Assembly: GCF_001436295.1 (NCBI RefSeq) | Contig: NZ_AYYY01000025.1 | Span: 186,001-250,000 of the forward strand | Direction: 5' to 3' | DNA length: 64,000 bases | From: Paucilactobacillus vaccinostercus DSM 20634 | GTDB lineage: Bacteria > Bacillota > Bacilli > Lactobacillales > Lactobacillaceae | Part shown: positions 38,719 through 47,391 of the stretch, in pieces | How the letters are laid out: the number at the start of each line of letters is the position of its first letter | Numbering within the stretch: the first letter of the stretch is position 1 | The notes under the pieces: model-generated | Seen by the model: the letters and a program-made list of their open reading frames with translations, nothing else | What the model was told of the DNA's origin: nothing | Database searches by the model: none | Program-made: the position numbers and the translations under genes

Positions 38719-39545
38719 GCGTCATCCACCTCCTGACTCGCCTTCGCACGGTGAATTTTTTTCTTTTCATTGTACCGGTTTAACAGGTAATACCCACCCA
38801 CCAACAACAATGATACGAGGAACATCAACGTCGATAAGGCATTGACTTCCAGATCAATTCCCTGCCGTGCGCGCGAATAGATCTCGACGGATAACGTCGA
38901 AAAGCCGTTTCCAGTCACGAAAAAAGTGACCGCAAAGTCATCCAGTGAATACGTGAACGCCATGAAATACCCCGCAAAAATCCCGGGGGTAATCGCCGGC
39001 AGAATCACACGCGTCAACGTTTGCCACTTGGTTGCCCCCAAATCATAGGCCGCATCAATCATCGTTTGCGACATATCCTTGATTTTGGGCAGGACCATGA
39101 GCACCACAATGGGCACCGAAAAGGCAATGTGACTGAGGAGGACCGAACCAAATCCCAGCTTGACGCCCAGAAAGGTAAAGAAGATTAAAAAACTGGCCCC
39201 AATAATAACATCCGGCGAAACCATCAAGACATTATTTAATGACAGAATACCATTTTGGAGACTCCGCTTTTTGAGTTGATCAATACCGAGCGCACCGAAC
39301 GTCCCAATGATCGTCGCTAGCAGTGCCGACAATACCGCAATAATCACGGTATTAAGCACAATACTGATCATGCGCGTGTCCGCAAACAGCGTGAGGTAGT
39401 GCCGCCATGAGAACCCCGTGATGCGATCCATCGTATCACCGGCATTGAATGAGTAAATAATCAGATAAATAATCGGTAAGTAGAGCACGATAAAGACCAG
39501 TAACAGGTAGAGGTTGCTCCATCGAATTGGGTGATCACGTTTCAT
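38715..39545 (-). CDS. potC: Spermidine/putrescine ABC transporter permease
   Basis: 276 residues, six-helix BPD permease. The EAA loop AAYDLGATKWQTLTRVILPAITPGI is present around 165-190. Overlaps potB by 4 bases (ATGA) and potD by 4, so expression is tightly coupled. Works with PotB as the membrane pore for polyamine uptake. Confidence 0.93.
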   Translation of the reverse strand: MKRDHPIRWSNLYLLLVFIVLYLPIIYLIIYSFNAGDTMDRITGFSWRHYLTLFADTRMISIVLNTVIIAVLSALLATIIGTFGALGIDQLKKRSLQNGILSLNNVLMVSPDVIIGASFLIFFTFLGVKLGFGSVLLSHIAFSVPIVVLMVLPKIKDMSQTMIDAAYDLGATKWQTLTRVILPAITPGIFAGYFMAFTYSLDDFAVTFFVTGNGFSTLSVEIYSRARQGIDLEVNALSTLMFLVSLLLVGGYYLLNRYNEKKKIHRAKASQEVDDA

Positions 39546-40351
39546 CGAATCTGCCCCCCTTTGTTCTTACGATCCCGGGTCAAAAACATCACCACAAACA
39601 TGGCTAGAATCAAGATCACCCCAATTGTCGACCCCATCCCCCAGTTCTGAGTCACCAAGAAGTGTTCCTCGATGGCCGTCCCCAGCGTAATCACACGATT
39701 GCCCCCGATCAGACGGGTAATCATGAAGAGGGAAAGTGATGGAATGAATACGGCCTGGACACCGGCCTTAACGCCCGGCATGGTCAGCGGAAAAATCACC
39801 CGTCGAAATGTCTGCCACGCACTGGCGCCTAAATCACGACTAGCATTCACCAGAGATGGATTTAATTCATCGAGGGCGTTAAAAATGGGCAGAATCATGA
39901 ACGGAATTTCGATGTAGGTGGCCACAAAAATAAAGCTCGCGTCCGTAAACAAAATCTGATGACTCCCCAGACCGACAAATCGGAGAAAATCATTGATCGA
40001 GCCGTTTTGACTAAATAATCCAATGAACGCATAGGTTTTCAATAGGAGGTTAATCCACGTTGGCAGGATAATTAGCAGTAACCATAATTGTTTGTTCTTT
40101 AAATGGTTAATCAGGTAGGCCGTTGGGTAGCTCACTAAAAGTGCCAGTACCGTGATGATGAAGGCGTACCAAATCGAGTTAACCGTCATCTTGAGGTAGA
40201 CGCCCGACGACAAGTACTGCTCGTAGTTACCAAACGTGAAATGGCCTGTGATACTAAAAAACGACTGGTATAGGATCAACGCCATGGGGGCGATCACAAA
40301 GAGGGCAATCCACAAAAAATAGGGCGTGAGGTAGGCTGTTTTGCTTTTCAT
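39542..40351 (-). CDS. potB: Spermidine/putrescine ABC transporter permease
   Basis: 269 residues. The EAA loop ASRDLGASAWQTFRRVIFPLTMPGV is at about 175-200 and membrane helices fill the rest. ATG at 40351 follows AGGGAGG, 12 bases after the potA stop. Partner of PotC. Confidence 0.93.
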   Translation of the reverse strand: MKSKTAYLTPYFLWIALFVIAPMALILYQSFFSITGHFTFGNYEQYLSSGVYLKMTVNSIWYAFIITVLALLVSYPTAYLINHLKNKQLWLLLIILPTWINLLLKTYAFIGLFSQNGSINDFLRFVGLGSHQILFTDASFIFVATYIEIPFMILPIFNALDELNPSLVNASRDLGASAWQTFRRVIFPLTMPGVKAGVQAVFIPSLSLFMITRLIGGNRVITLGTAIEEHFLVTQNWGMGSTIGVILILAMFVVMFLTRDRKNKGGQIR

Positions 40352-40363
40352 TGTTCGCCCTCC

Positions 40364-41446
40364 CTATTCGTAGCGTTCCAAGCGCGCATCGAAGGTCGCT
40401 TCGTCTTCACCGTAACGCATGACATGAATATCTTCCGGATCAAAAGCGAGACCGACTAACTGGCCGACCGTGGTTTTGTGAATCGAATTAATCTTCCATT
40501 CATTATCGTTAACATCATGGGCGGTAATTTGGTAGTCAACGCCCCGGAACAGCTGCGTATCGACCGTAACGTTGACCTGCCCCGTATTAGCGGCGGTAAT
40601 ATCCAAATCTTCTGGGCGAATCACAACTTCGACGGGTTCGTTTTGCTTCATCCCCGCATCAACGCAGTCAAACTCGTGTCCGTCAAAACTCACCACGTAA
40701 TCGGCTTTCATTTTGCCGGGAATAATATTGCTTTCACCAATGAAATCCGCAACAAAGTGGTTGATCGGTTCATCATAAATATCAACCGGCGTCCCGCTTT
40801 GGAGAATCTTGCCGGCATTCATGACAAAAATTTGATCACTCATTGCTAAGGCTTCCTCTTGATCGTGGGTCACAAAAATAAAGGTAATGCCTAAACGCCG
40901 CTGTAACGAGCGTAGTTCACTTTGCATTTCCTTACGTAGCTTATGATCCAATGCGGATAGCGGTTCATCTAGGAGGAGCACCTTAGGCTCATTGGCAATC
41001 GCTCTAGCAATGGCGACCCGTTGTTTTTGACCACCGGACAGTTCAGAAATTTCTCGATTACCATATCCGCTGAGTTGAACCAGTCGCAGGGCTTCTTCCA
41101 CCTTCTGTGCAATCTGCCCCTTGGCCACCTTTTTAATCTCCAACCCAAACGCTACGTTTTGCGCGACATTTAGATGTGGAAACAGCGCGTAATCTTGAAA
41201 GACCGTGTTAACCTGGCGCCGATTGGCCGGTAAGTCATTCACCCGTTGGCCTTCGAACAAGATGTCACCCGCAGTCGGTTGTAAAAATCCCGCAATCATT
41301 CGCAAAATCGTGGTTTTACCACATCCTGACGGGCCCAATAAGGTATAAAATTTTCCCGCCTCGATTTCGAAATCAATTTGCTTCAATACTTGTGTTTCGT
41401 CGTAGCTCTTGCTAATGTGACGAAATTCAATAACGTTTCCAGCCAA
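40364..41446 (-). CDS. potA: Spermidine/putrescine ABC transporter ATP-binding protein
   Basis: 360 residues with the chosen start. Walker [10 protein letters not shown] near 38-46, signature LSGGQKQR near 137-144, Walker [13 protein letters not shown], then a C-terminal TOBE domain from about 270. Energises PotBC. The start is uncertain: TTG at 41446 has AGAAGG 7 bases upstream and gives MAGNVIEF; GTG at 41482 is in frame 12 codons earlier but has no ribosome site. First gene of potABCD. Confidence 0.92.
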   Translation of the reverse strand: MAGNVIEFRHISKSYDETQVLKQIDFEIEAGKFYTLLGPSGCGKTTILRMIAGFLQPTAGDILFEGQRVNDLPANRRQVNTVFQDYALFPHLNVAQNVAFGLEIKKVAKGQIAQKVEEALRLVQLSGYGNREISELSGGQKQRVAIARAIANEPKVLLLDEPLSALDHKLRKEMQSELRSLQRRLGITFIFVTHDQEEALAMSDQIFVMNAGKILQSGTPVDIYDEPINHFVADFIGESNIIPGKMKADYVVSFDGHEFDCVDAGMKQNEPVEVVIRPEDLDITAANTGQVNVTVDTQLFRGVDYQITAHDVNDNEWKINSIHKTTVGQLVGLAFDPEDIHVMRYGEDEATFDARLERYE

Positions 41447-41505
41447 TCCCAAACCTTCTTTACGTTTTTCTCTAGTTGACACATGATTATCATCATTAAA
41501 CCATT

Positions 41506-41534
41506 ATCATAACTTATGTTAAACTAATCCTTAA
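41506..41534 (-). promoter_or_regulatory. Candidate promoter of potABCD
   Basis: Minus strand TTAAGG (41529-41534), 17-base spacer, TATGAT (41506-41511). A second overlapping choice (TTAACA with a later -10) exists, so only the general location is supported. Confidence 0.45.
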
Positions 41535-41605
41535 CCATTATACGGAATTGAATAGTATCCGTGAACTAAAATCTTTTCTGTCCGCAAAAAATTGAGAGGC
41601 CCGCT

Positions 41606-44002
41606 ATGAAAAATAACCAATTTGCAATTCAACCCGTTTCTACCCATCAAAAAATCGCTGAACTCACCCAGCTCGGATTTCTCGACGATCAGACCGACCA
41701 ATTGACCGCTACCGAATTATGGTACCACTTTCTCCGCCATACCATGCTTGAGAACCCCAGTGAAGCCGGTTGGCATGCCTTTTTGACACAAACCTTAGCC
41801 ACGAGTGACTTAACGCTGGCCGAATGCCGTGCCCAGCAGCGCCCCGTGTCGCGTCATATGTTTCAACTCGTTGCCTTGCAACTACTCGCATTTGAAGTCG
41901 ATGTCGATTACGATCCCGCCCATCCAGACGTGGCATGGCGTACCATTCAGCTCCCCGCCCTCGAGCATGCGCTGGATCAGCCAGCGGCCATCATCGATGC
42001 CTGGTACCTGCTCTTGTGCACCCACACCAAAAACGGGCAATCATTTATCGATGCGCTCACTAGCCGCGGTTTTTTAGTCCCCCTGTATCAGCTCCCCGCC
42101 ACCCAAAAACCACTGTTCTTTAATGGTAAGGCCCTTGCCGTTTTCGATCCCACCCAGTTAATCAACGAGGTGGTCTACGTTGAAACTGACTTGGACACCG
42201 ACTCAGACGGACAACGCGACCTCATCAAAGTCGAGATTACGCGGCCTGCTGAAACAAATGACGGTCTCCAAATCCCCGCCGTTTACACCGCTAGTCCTTA
42301 CAATCAGGGAACTAACGATGCTTGGGGCGAAAAAATGACCCACTCGGTGGCCACCAAACTGACGCATAAAGATCCCCAGCAACAGCCCGATATTCCCGCC
42401 TTTCCCACACCGACGAGTCACCGGTCAACGCAGGGTGAAACCACTACTGCTGAGGAAACCGTGCACCATCAGGCCACGTACACATTGAATAACTACCTCG
42501 CCGTACGGGGCTTTGCGATCATCTATAGTGCGGGCATTGGTACTAAAGATTCAGACGGGTTCCAAACCTGTGGTTCCCCTGAACAAACACTGGCGACAAT
42601 CGCCGTCATTGAATGGCTAAACGGTCAGCGGCGGGCGTTCACCAACCGGACCGATCAAATTGAGATCTCTGCTTGGTGGTGCAGTGGTAACGTTGCTATG
42701 ACCGGTCGGAGCTACCTTGGCACCCTGGCAACCGCGGCGGCCACCACCGGTGTGACTGGTCTCAAAACCATTATCAGTGAAGCAGCCATCTCAAGTTGGT
42801 ACGACTACTACCGGGAAAACGGGCTTGTCATGGCCCCCGGTGGCTTTCCCGGTGAAGACGCCGACGTCCTGGCGGCAGAGACCTTTAGTCGAACCAAAAA
42901 CGCGGGGGATTATCACCACGTTCAGGCCGCGTTCAACGACTACCTCCAGCAAATGGCCCGCGCCATGGATCGCGCCACCGGTAACTACAATGACTTCTGG
43001 CGGCAGCGAAATTACCGGCCCAACATTAAGAACATTCAGGCCGATATTATGATGGTCCATGGTCTCAATGATTGGAACGTAAAACTTAATCAGGTTAAGA
43101 GTCTCTGGGATGGCCTAGCCGACCTGCCCGTTGCTCGTAAACTCGTACTGCATCAGGGCCAGCATATTTACATCAACGCCTTTCGTTCAATTGACTTTAC
43201 CGACATTGTTAATCTTTGGCTTTCAAACAAACTGTGGCAGGTTGATAACCACGCCAACGACGTGCTACCAGATTTAATTGCCCAAGATAACGTGGTTCCT
43301 GAAACATGGACCAGTACTGATCAGTGGGAACAACCGGGGCACGCCCGTCAATGGCAACTAACCACTGACGGTCTCCGTGAACGCGCCGTGGCAACAACTG
43401 ACTCAGTCACCTTTAACGATCAGTTGCCAGTCGACCAATTTCAAACGTTCTCCCGGCAACCTACAGTTTGGCAAACGGCACTCGTAACCACTAATAACGC
43501 CTTTAGCTGTCAGTTTAAAACACCCCAGTTCAAGGATGATCTTCTCCTTCAGGGGACCCCCGAACTGACGGTTTCACTAACCGTTTCCGTCGATCACGGC
43601 ATGCTCAGTGCCCAGCTAGTCGACTATGGTACGGCTCGACGCTTCAACGTTTCTCCAACCATGCTCAATCGGCAGGGATTGGAATTAGGTTATCACTGGC
43701 AAAAAGACGACCTGCGAGAATTTACCCTCGCCGATCGTCCTAGTGATTACCATGTGATTTCATTTGGTCATATTAATTTACAAAACCGGCATAGTAGCGC
43801 ACAAATTGATGCACTGGCGGCCGGTCAACGCGTCGCTTTAACCTTGAAGTTGCAGCCCATCTTTCACCACCTCGCCGCCGGTCACCGCTTAGGACTGGTA
43901 CTATTCAGCACCGACTTTGGCATGACCGTTCGTGGTAACGAGGCCATTACGTACCGGATTGAGTTAGGTGAGAGCCACCTTGTCATTCCTACCGTTCGTT
44001 AA
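41606..44002 (+). CDS. pepX: Xaa-Pro dipeptidyl-peptidase
   Basis: 798 residues, usual size for PepX. The catalytic Ser is S369 in TGRSYLGT; an N-terminal helical domain (~1-160), the alpha/beta hydrolase core and a C-terminal jelly-roll (from about 600) follow the known order. The Asp and His lie in HGLNDWNV and LHQGQHIYIN. Removes Xaa-Pro dipeptides in the cytoplasm and completes casein or peptide use. ATG at 41606 has GAGAGG. The end overlaps bioY tail to tail by 14 bases. Confidence 0.95.
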   Translation: MKNNQFAIQPVSTHQKIAELTQLGFLDDQTDQLTATELWYHFLRHTMLENPSEAGWHAFLTQTLATSDLTLAECRAQQRPVSRHMFQLVALQLLAFEVDVDYDPAHPDVAWRTIQLPALEHALDQPAAIIDAWYLLLCTHTKNGQSFIDALTSRGFLVPLYQLPATQKPLFFNGKALAVFDPTQLINEVVYVETDLDTDSDGQRDLIKVEITRPAETNDGLQIPAVYTASPYNQGTNDAWGEKMTHSVATKLTHKDPQQQPDIPAFPTPTSHRSTQGETTTAEETVHHQATYTLNNYLAVRGFAIIYSAGIGTKDSDGFQTCGSPEQTLATIAVIEWLNGQRRAFTNRTDQIEISAWWCSGNVAMTGRSYLGTLATAAATTGVTGLKTIISEAAISSWYDYYRENGLVMAPGGFPGEDADVLAAETFSRTKNAGDYHHVQAAFNDYLQQMARAMDRATGNYNDFWRQRNYRPNIKNIQADIMMVHGLNDWNVKLNQVKSLWDGLADLPVARKLVLHQGQHIYINAFRSIDFTDIVNLWLSNKLWQVDNHANDVLPDLIAQDNVVPETWTSTDQWEQPGHARQWQLTTDGLRERAVATTDSVTFNDQLPVDQFQTFSRQPTVWQTALVTTNNAFSCQFKTPQFKDDLLLQGTPELTVSLTVSVDHGMLSAQLVDYGTARRFNVSPTMLNRQGLELGYHWQKDDLREFTLADRPSDYHVISFGHINLQNRHSSAQIDALAAGQRVALTLKLQPIFHHLAAGHRLGLVLFSTDFGMTVRGNEAITYRIELGESHLVIPTVR

Positions 44003-44531
44003 CGTGAAAGGGTAACTTAACCTTGGCTAGTAAAATGTTGGCGACCATTGCGGCCAGCACGGCCTTAATCGCACCAGGAATTAAGAACGGAATTAGGCCA
44101 CTAGCAGCGGCCGCCATCAGGGATAGGTGATTGAAAGCCATCAACCACAGGCTCCCAATAATCAGCTGTGCGAGGCCCCCGACGAAGTTTCCAAAGACAA
44201 GATAACCAAACGTCGGCCGGCGCCGGCAGGCAATGATTAGCCATGCTTGAATAAAGAAGCCCCAGATAAAGCCCCCCAGTGGGCCGAATAAAACGCCCAC
44301 GCCAGCACCAGCGCTCGCATAAACCGGTAACCCGATTAAACCAAGCAAGACGTAGACGATCAAACTTTTATTGGCTAACCGATAACTCGTAATAGAGGCG
44401 AGGACCCCCACCGCCAACGTCTGCCCCGTTAAGGGTACCAGCGGTAATGGAATTGTCAGTTGTGCGCTAATCGCGAGAAAAATTGCGAGTTCTGCGGCAA
44501 ATAAATTTTCTTTTAATCGTGACTTACCCAC
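43989..44531 (-). CDS. bioY: Biotin transporter substrate-binding subunit BioY
   Basis: 180 residues, six or so helices. TIPLPLVPLTGQTLAVGVLA near 28-47 and AGAGVGVLFGPLGGFIWGF near 74-92 are BioY signatures. It is the S component that binds biotin and usually docks with an ECF module encoded elsewhere. The start is uncertain: GTG at 44531 has GGTGG upstream and overlaps the birA stop by 8 bases; ATG at 44543 is possible but lacks spacing for a ribosome site. Pairing with birA and the BirA operator indicates biotin control. Confidence 0.93.
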   Translation of the reverse strand: MGKSRLKENLFAAELAIFLAISAQLTIPLPLVPLTGQTLAVGVLASITSYRLANKSLIVYVLLGLIGLPVYASAGAGVGVLFGPLGGFIWGFFIQAWLIIACRRRPTFGYLVFGNFVGGLAQLIIGSLWLMAFNHLSLMAAAASGLIPFLIPGAIKAVLAAMVANILLAKVKLPFHVNER

Positions 44532-45498
44532 GATAACCACCATCCTTTAAATTTAACTTAGTAATCTCACCGGCGCCCACCATTTGGCGGCCGGTTTTTG
44601 TTTGCAGTTGTAAGGCCCCATCATCATCGATGGTTTGCACCACGCCATCCAGTTCGCGTTTCCCAATCCGCACCTGTACACGTTGCCCGATGACAAAGCA
44701 GCGGCGACGGTACTCATCCATAATGGCGTGGTGATCTTCATTCTTAAGTAGGGCCGTGACCGCTTGAATCACATTCACAACCGTCTTATTACGATCCAGC
44801 TGGGTCAATGACGTCAACGCTCCCACCTTGCGCCGCAATTCTGCCGGAACCACGTCGCTCGGCGCGATATTGATGCCAATGCCCACAATCACACTCGAAA
44901 TCGTCCCGGATTCGACATCCGCAATTGCCTCTGACAAAATGCCAGCGACTTTATGTTCGTTAACCACCAGATCGTTGACCCACTTAATTTGCACATCAAC
45001 ATCATATTGTTGTTCGATCGCGTTAGCTGCCGCCACGGCGACCCCCGTCGTCAGTTTACCGGGGTTGAGTTGCCGTTCCCCGATCGGCAGTAAAAAGCTC
45101 ATGTAGATTCCCGTTTGACTCGGTGAATAAAAGTGACGACCAAACCGGCCGTACCCAGTGGTTTGTTCGTTCGCCACCACAACGGTGGGCGTCATTTGGG
45201 GCTGGGCGGCTAACTGCTTGGCCCGAATGTTCGTCGAATCAATCTGATCGTGCACCTCCAATGTCCATTCGGGGGCAATTTGCTGTGCGATCACGGTCTG
45301 GCTGAGCGTCGCGTTCGGGGTATACAAGTACCCCTTCCCCGTTTGACTATCAATCTGATAGTGGTGCTCTTGCAATTGCTTGATTGCCTTCCACACCGCC
45401 GTTCGTGAAACGGCCAGCGTCGTCACGATCTCCTTGCTACTCACCCACTGCCCCTCATGCTGGGCTAAATAATCCAACACCGTCTGTTTTGTATCCAT
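44524..45498 (-). CDS. birA: Bifunctional biotin ligase / biotin operon repressor
   Basis: 324 residues. An N-terminal winged HTH (WVSSKEIVTTLAVSRTAVWKAI, about 17-38) is joined to the ligase domain with GYGRFGRHFYSP near 115-126 and KWVNDLVV near 175, where the biotinyl-AMP lysine lies, and a short C-terminal SH3-like part. It biotinylates acceptor proteins and, when loaded with biotinyl-AMP, represses. ATG at 45498 has AAGGAG 6 bases upstream. Co-transcribed with bioY. Confidence 0.95.
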   Translation of the reverse strand: MDTKQTVLDYLAQHEGQWVSSKEIVTTLAVSRTAVWKAIKQLQEHHYQIDSQTGKGYLYTPNATLSQTVIAQQIAPEWTLEVHDQIDSTNIRAKQLAAQPQMTPTVVVANEQTTGYGRFGRHFYSPSQTGIYMSFLLPIGERQLNPGKLTTGVAVAAANAIEQQYDVDVQIKWVNDLVVNEHKVAGILSEAIADVESGTISSVIVGIGINIAPSDVVPAELRRKVGALTSLTQLDRNKTVVNVIQAVTALLKNEDHHAIMDEYRRRCFVIGQRVQVRIGKRELDGVVQTIDDDGALQLQTKTGRQMVGAGEITKLNLKDGGYRG

Positions 45499-45508
45499 GC
45501 CGCACTCC

Positions 45509-45540
45509 TTGTTAACCTTATTTTTAATACAGGTTAACAG
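45509..45540 (-). promoter_or_regulatory. BirA operator (bio box)
   Basis: TTGTTAACC (45509-45517) and GGTTAACAG (45532-45540) are inverted half-sites 14 bases apart, the recognised Firmicute BirA site. It lies 11 bases upstream of birA and overlaps its ribosome site, implying autorepression of birA-bioY by biotin. Confidence 0.9.
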
Positions 45541-45616
45541 AAGAAGTTTTATTTGGCAACCCCTATTCAATTGAGCTACACTATAAGCAACTAATTTTTA
45601 GAAAATGGGTGAAGTA

Positions 45617-46528
45617 ATGAAACAAGGAACGACAATTTTGACACTCGATAACGGCTACCATTTATGGACACGCACGCAGGGAACTGGTGCCATCCATCTG
45701 CTCTGCTTGCATGGGGGCCCCGGTGGAACCCACGAATACTGGGAGAACTTTGCTGAAGAACTCAAGAAGCAGGGGCTCGATGTCACGGTTCACATGTATG
45801 ACCAACTCGGATCATTTTACTCAGACCAACCCGACTACTCCGATCCTGAAATCGCTAAGAAATACCTGACTTACGACTACTTCCTGGACGAAGTCGAAGA
45901 AGTTCGCCAAAAGATGGGACTCGACAACTTCTACCTGATCGGCCAAAGTTGGGGCGGCGCTTTAGTCCAAATGTATGCGTTGAAGTACGGTCAACACTTG
46001 AAGGGCGCCATTATTTCATCAATGGTCGACAACATCGACGAATACGTCACTAACATCAATCACGTGCGCGAAACAGCACTTCCCGCTGACGCCGTGGCCT
46101 TTATGAAGCAGTGCGAGGCCAACAACGATTATGATAACGATCGTTACCAAAAATACGTCGACGTGCTAAACGAAGGCTATGTTGATCGTAAGCAACCCGC
46201 TGCGATTTCTCATTTGGTCAGCACCATGGCCACTCCCGTTTACAACGCTTTCCAAGGCGACAACGAATTCGTGATCACGGGTAAATTAAAGGAATGGGAT
46301 GTGCGTGACCAGATCCATAACATCACAATGCCAACCCTAATCACGTTCGGGGAACATGAAACCATGCCAATTGCCACTGCTAAGCGGATGGCTGATCAGA
46401 TTCCACACGCTCGGTTGGCCACCACTCCCAATGGGGGCCACCACCACATGATCGATAACGCTCCCGTTTACTTCAAGCATCTGGCTGATTTCCTACGGGA
46501 CGTCGAAACTGACAACTTCAACGACTAA
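45617..46528 (+). CDS. pepI: Proline iminopeptidase
   Basis: 303 residues, alpha/beta hydrolase S33 family. The oxyanion motif HGGPGG is at 32-37 and the nucleophile S111 in GQSWGG; the His is in NGGHHHMID. The acidic residue position reads GEHE where many PepI proteins have GE-x-D, so Glu may replace Asp. Releases N-terminal proline from peptides, matching pepX nearby. ATG at 45617 has GGGTGA upstream; a longer start 4 codons earlier is possible. Followed by a HAD gene 14 bases on. Confidence 0.9.
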   Translation: MKQGTTILTLDNGYHLWTRTQGTGAIHLLCLHGGPGGTHEYWENFAEELKKQGLDVTVHMYDQLGSFYSDQPDYSDPEIAKKYLTYDYFLDEVEEVRQKMGLDNFYLIGQSWGGALVQMYALKYGQHLKGAIISSMVDNIDEYVTNINHVRETALPADAVAFMKQCEANNDYDNDRYQKYVDVLNEGYVDRKQPAAISHLVSTMATPVYNAFQGDNEFVITGKLKEWDVRDQIHNITMPTLITFGEHETMPIATAKRMADQIPHARLATTPNGGHHHMIDNAPVYFKHLADFLRDVETDNFND

Positions 46529-46542
46529 CACAAGGAGTGCAT

Positions 46543-47172
46543 ATGCTGAAAAACTTTATTTTCGATATTGATGGCACACTGATTGATACGATTGAGATGT
46601 ACATGCCCGCACTTCAGGTGACCCTGGAAAAGCACGGTTATCATCGTGACTACCACGACCTCACCAAGCTCTTCGGCATCACCGCTCTGGATGCACTCCG
46701 GGGTGCCGGGGTGGCCGAAGCCGACCTCCAACCAATCTTCAAGGAATGGTTTGATTTGGCCTATCAAAATACGGCGCAGGTTAAAGTTTTTCCAGAAATT
46801 GAAGATGTACTTTCACAGTTAGCCACTCATCCAGAGATTAACCTCGTGGTCGCCACTTCGAAAACCACCGATGAGTACCGCAACGAGTTTGCGAAAAACT
46901 TTGCCATCGCTAAGTACTTCGACCACTACGTCACGGCCGATGATACAAAAAAGCACAAACCAGATCCGGATCCGGTACTGGCTGGGATTGCTAAAGTCAA
47001 CGGCGTGGCGGCAGAGTCGATCTACATCGGCGATACCATCAACGACTTAAAAGCAGCCACGGCGGCTGGCGCCCATTTTGGTGCCGCTCTCTGGGGTTCT
47101 GCCCAACCCGAAAACTTAGTTGACGCAGAATTTTCATTACAAACACCGTCGGACTTGCTGAAATTAATCTAA
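46543..47172 (+). CDS. HAD superfamily phosphatase (phosphoglycolate phosphatase-like)
   Basis: 209 residues. The nucleophile motif FDIDGTLIDT is near 7-16, motif II ATSKTT near 104, motif III KHKPDPDP near 140, and GDTINDLKAA near 162 closes the active site. A four-helix cap lies between motifs I and II. Substrate uncertain (phosphoglycolate, pyrophosphate or sugar phosphates). ATG at 46543 has AAGGAG 5 bases upstream. Co-transcribed with pepI. Confidence 0.88.
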   Translation: MLKNFIFDIDGTLIDTIEMYMPALQVTLEKHGYHRDYHDLTKLFGITALDALRGAGVAEADLQPIFKEWFDLAYQNTAQVKVFPEIEDVLSQLATHPEINLVVATSKTTDEYRNEFAKNFAIAKYFDHYVTADDTKKHKPDPDPVLAGIAKVNGVAAESIYIGDTINDLKAATAAGAHFGAALWGSAQPENLVDAEFSLQTPSDLLKLI

Positions 47173-47179
47173 CTACACA

Positions 47180-47216
47180 AAAACTTTCTCGTCTTTTCTG
47201 AGAAGGTTTTTTATTT
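47180..47216 (+). terminator. Terminator after pepI-HAD unit
   Basis: AAAACTTTCTC and GAGAAGGTTTT pair with one G-U and run into TTTTATTTT. Confidence 0.78.
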
Positions 47217-47314
47217 TGCAAAAAAATTTTTTATCATCATTGTCAACCTAATCAAAGTTACGGGTTAACAGTGCTTTGACCACTTTTAGCGTCTTTGAGT
47301 TATATATTCTAAGC

Positions 47315-47343
47315 TTGTATTCCATTTTTCATTGTATTATGAT
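47315..47343 (+). promoter_or_regulatory. Promoter of the PEPCK-like gene
   Basis: TTGTAT (47315-47320), 17-base spacer, TATGAT (47338-47343), placing the start about 40 bases before the chosen ATG. Confidence 0.65.
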
Positions 47344-47391
47344 CATCCCCACACTTATAAATCACACTCTCAGAAAGGGATGTCATGCCAG

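Noticed and set aside
41447-41482. GTG start for potA giving 12 more residues
   Set aside because: No ribosome site precedes it, whereas TTG at 41446 has one. Kept only as an alternative.
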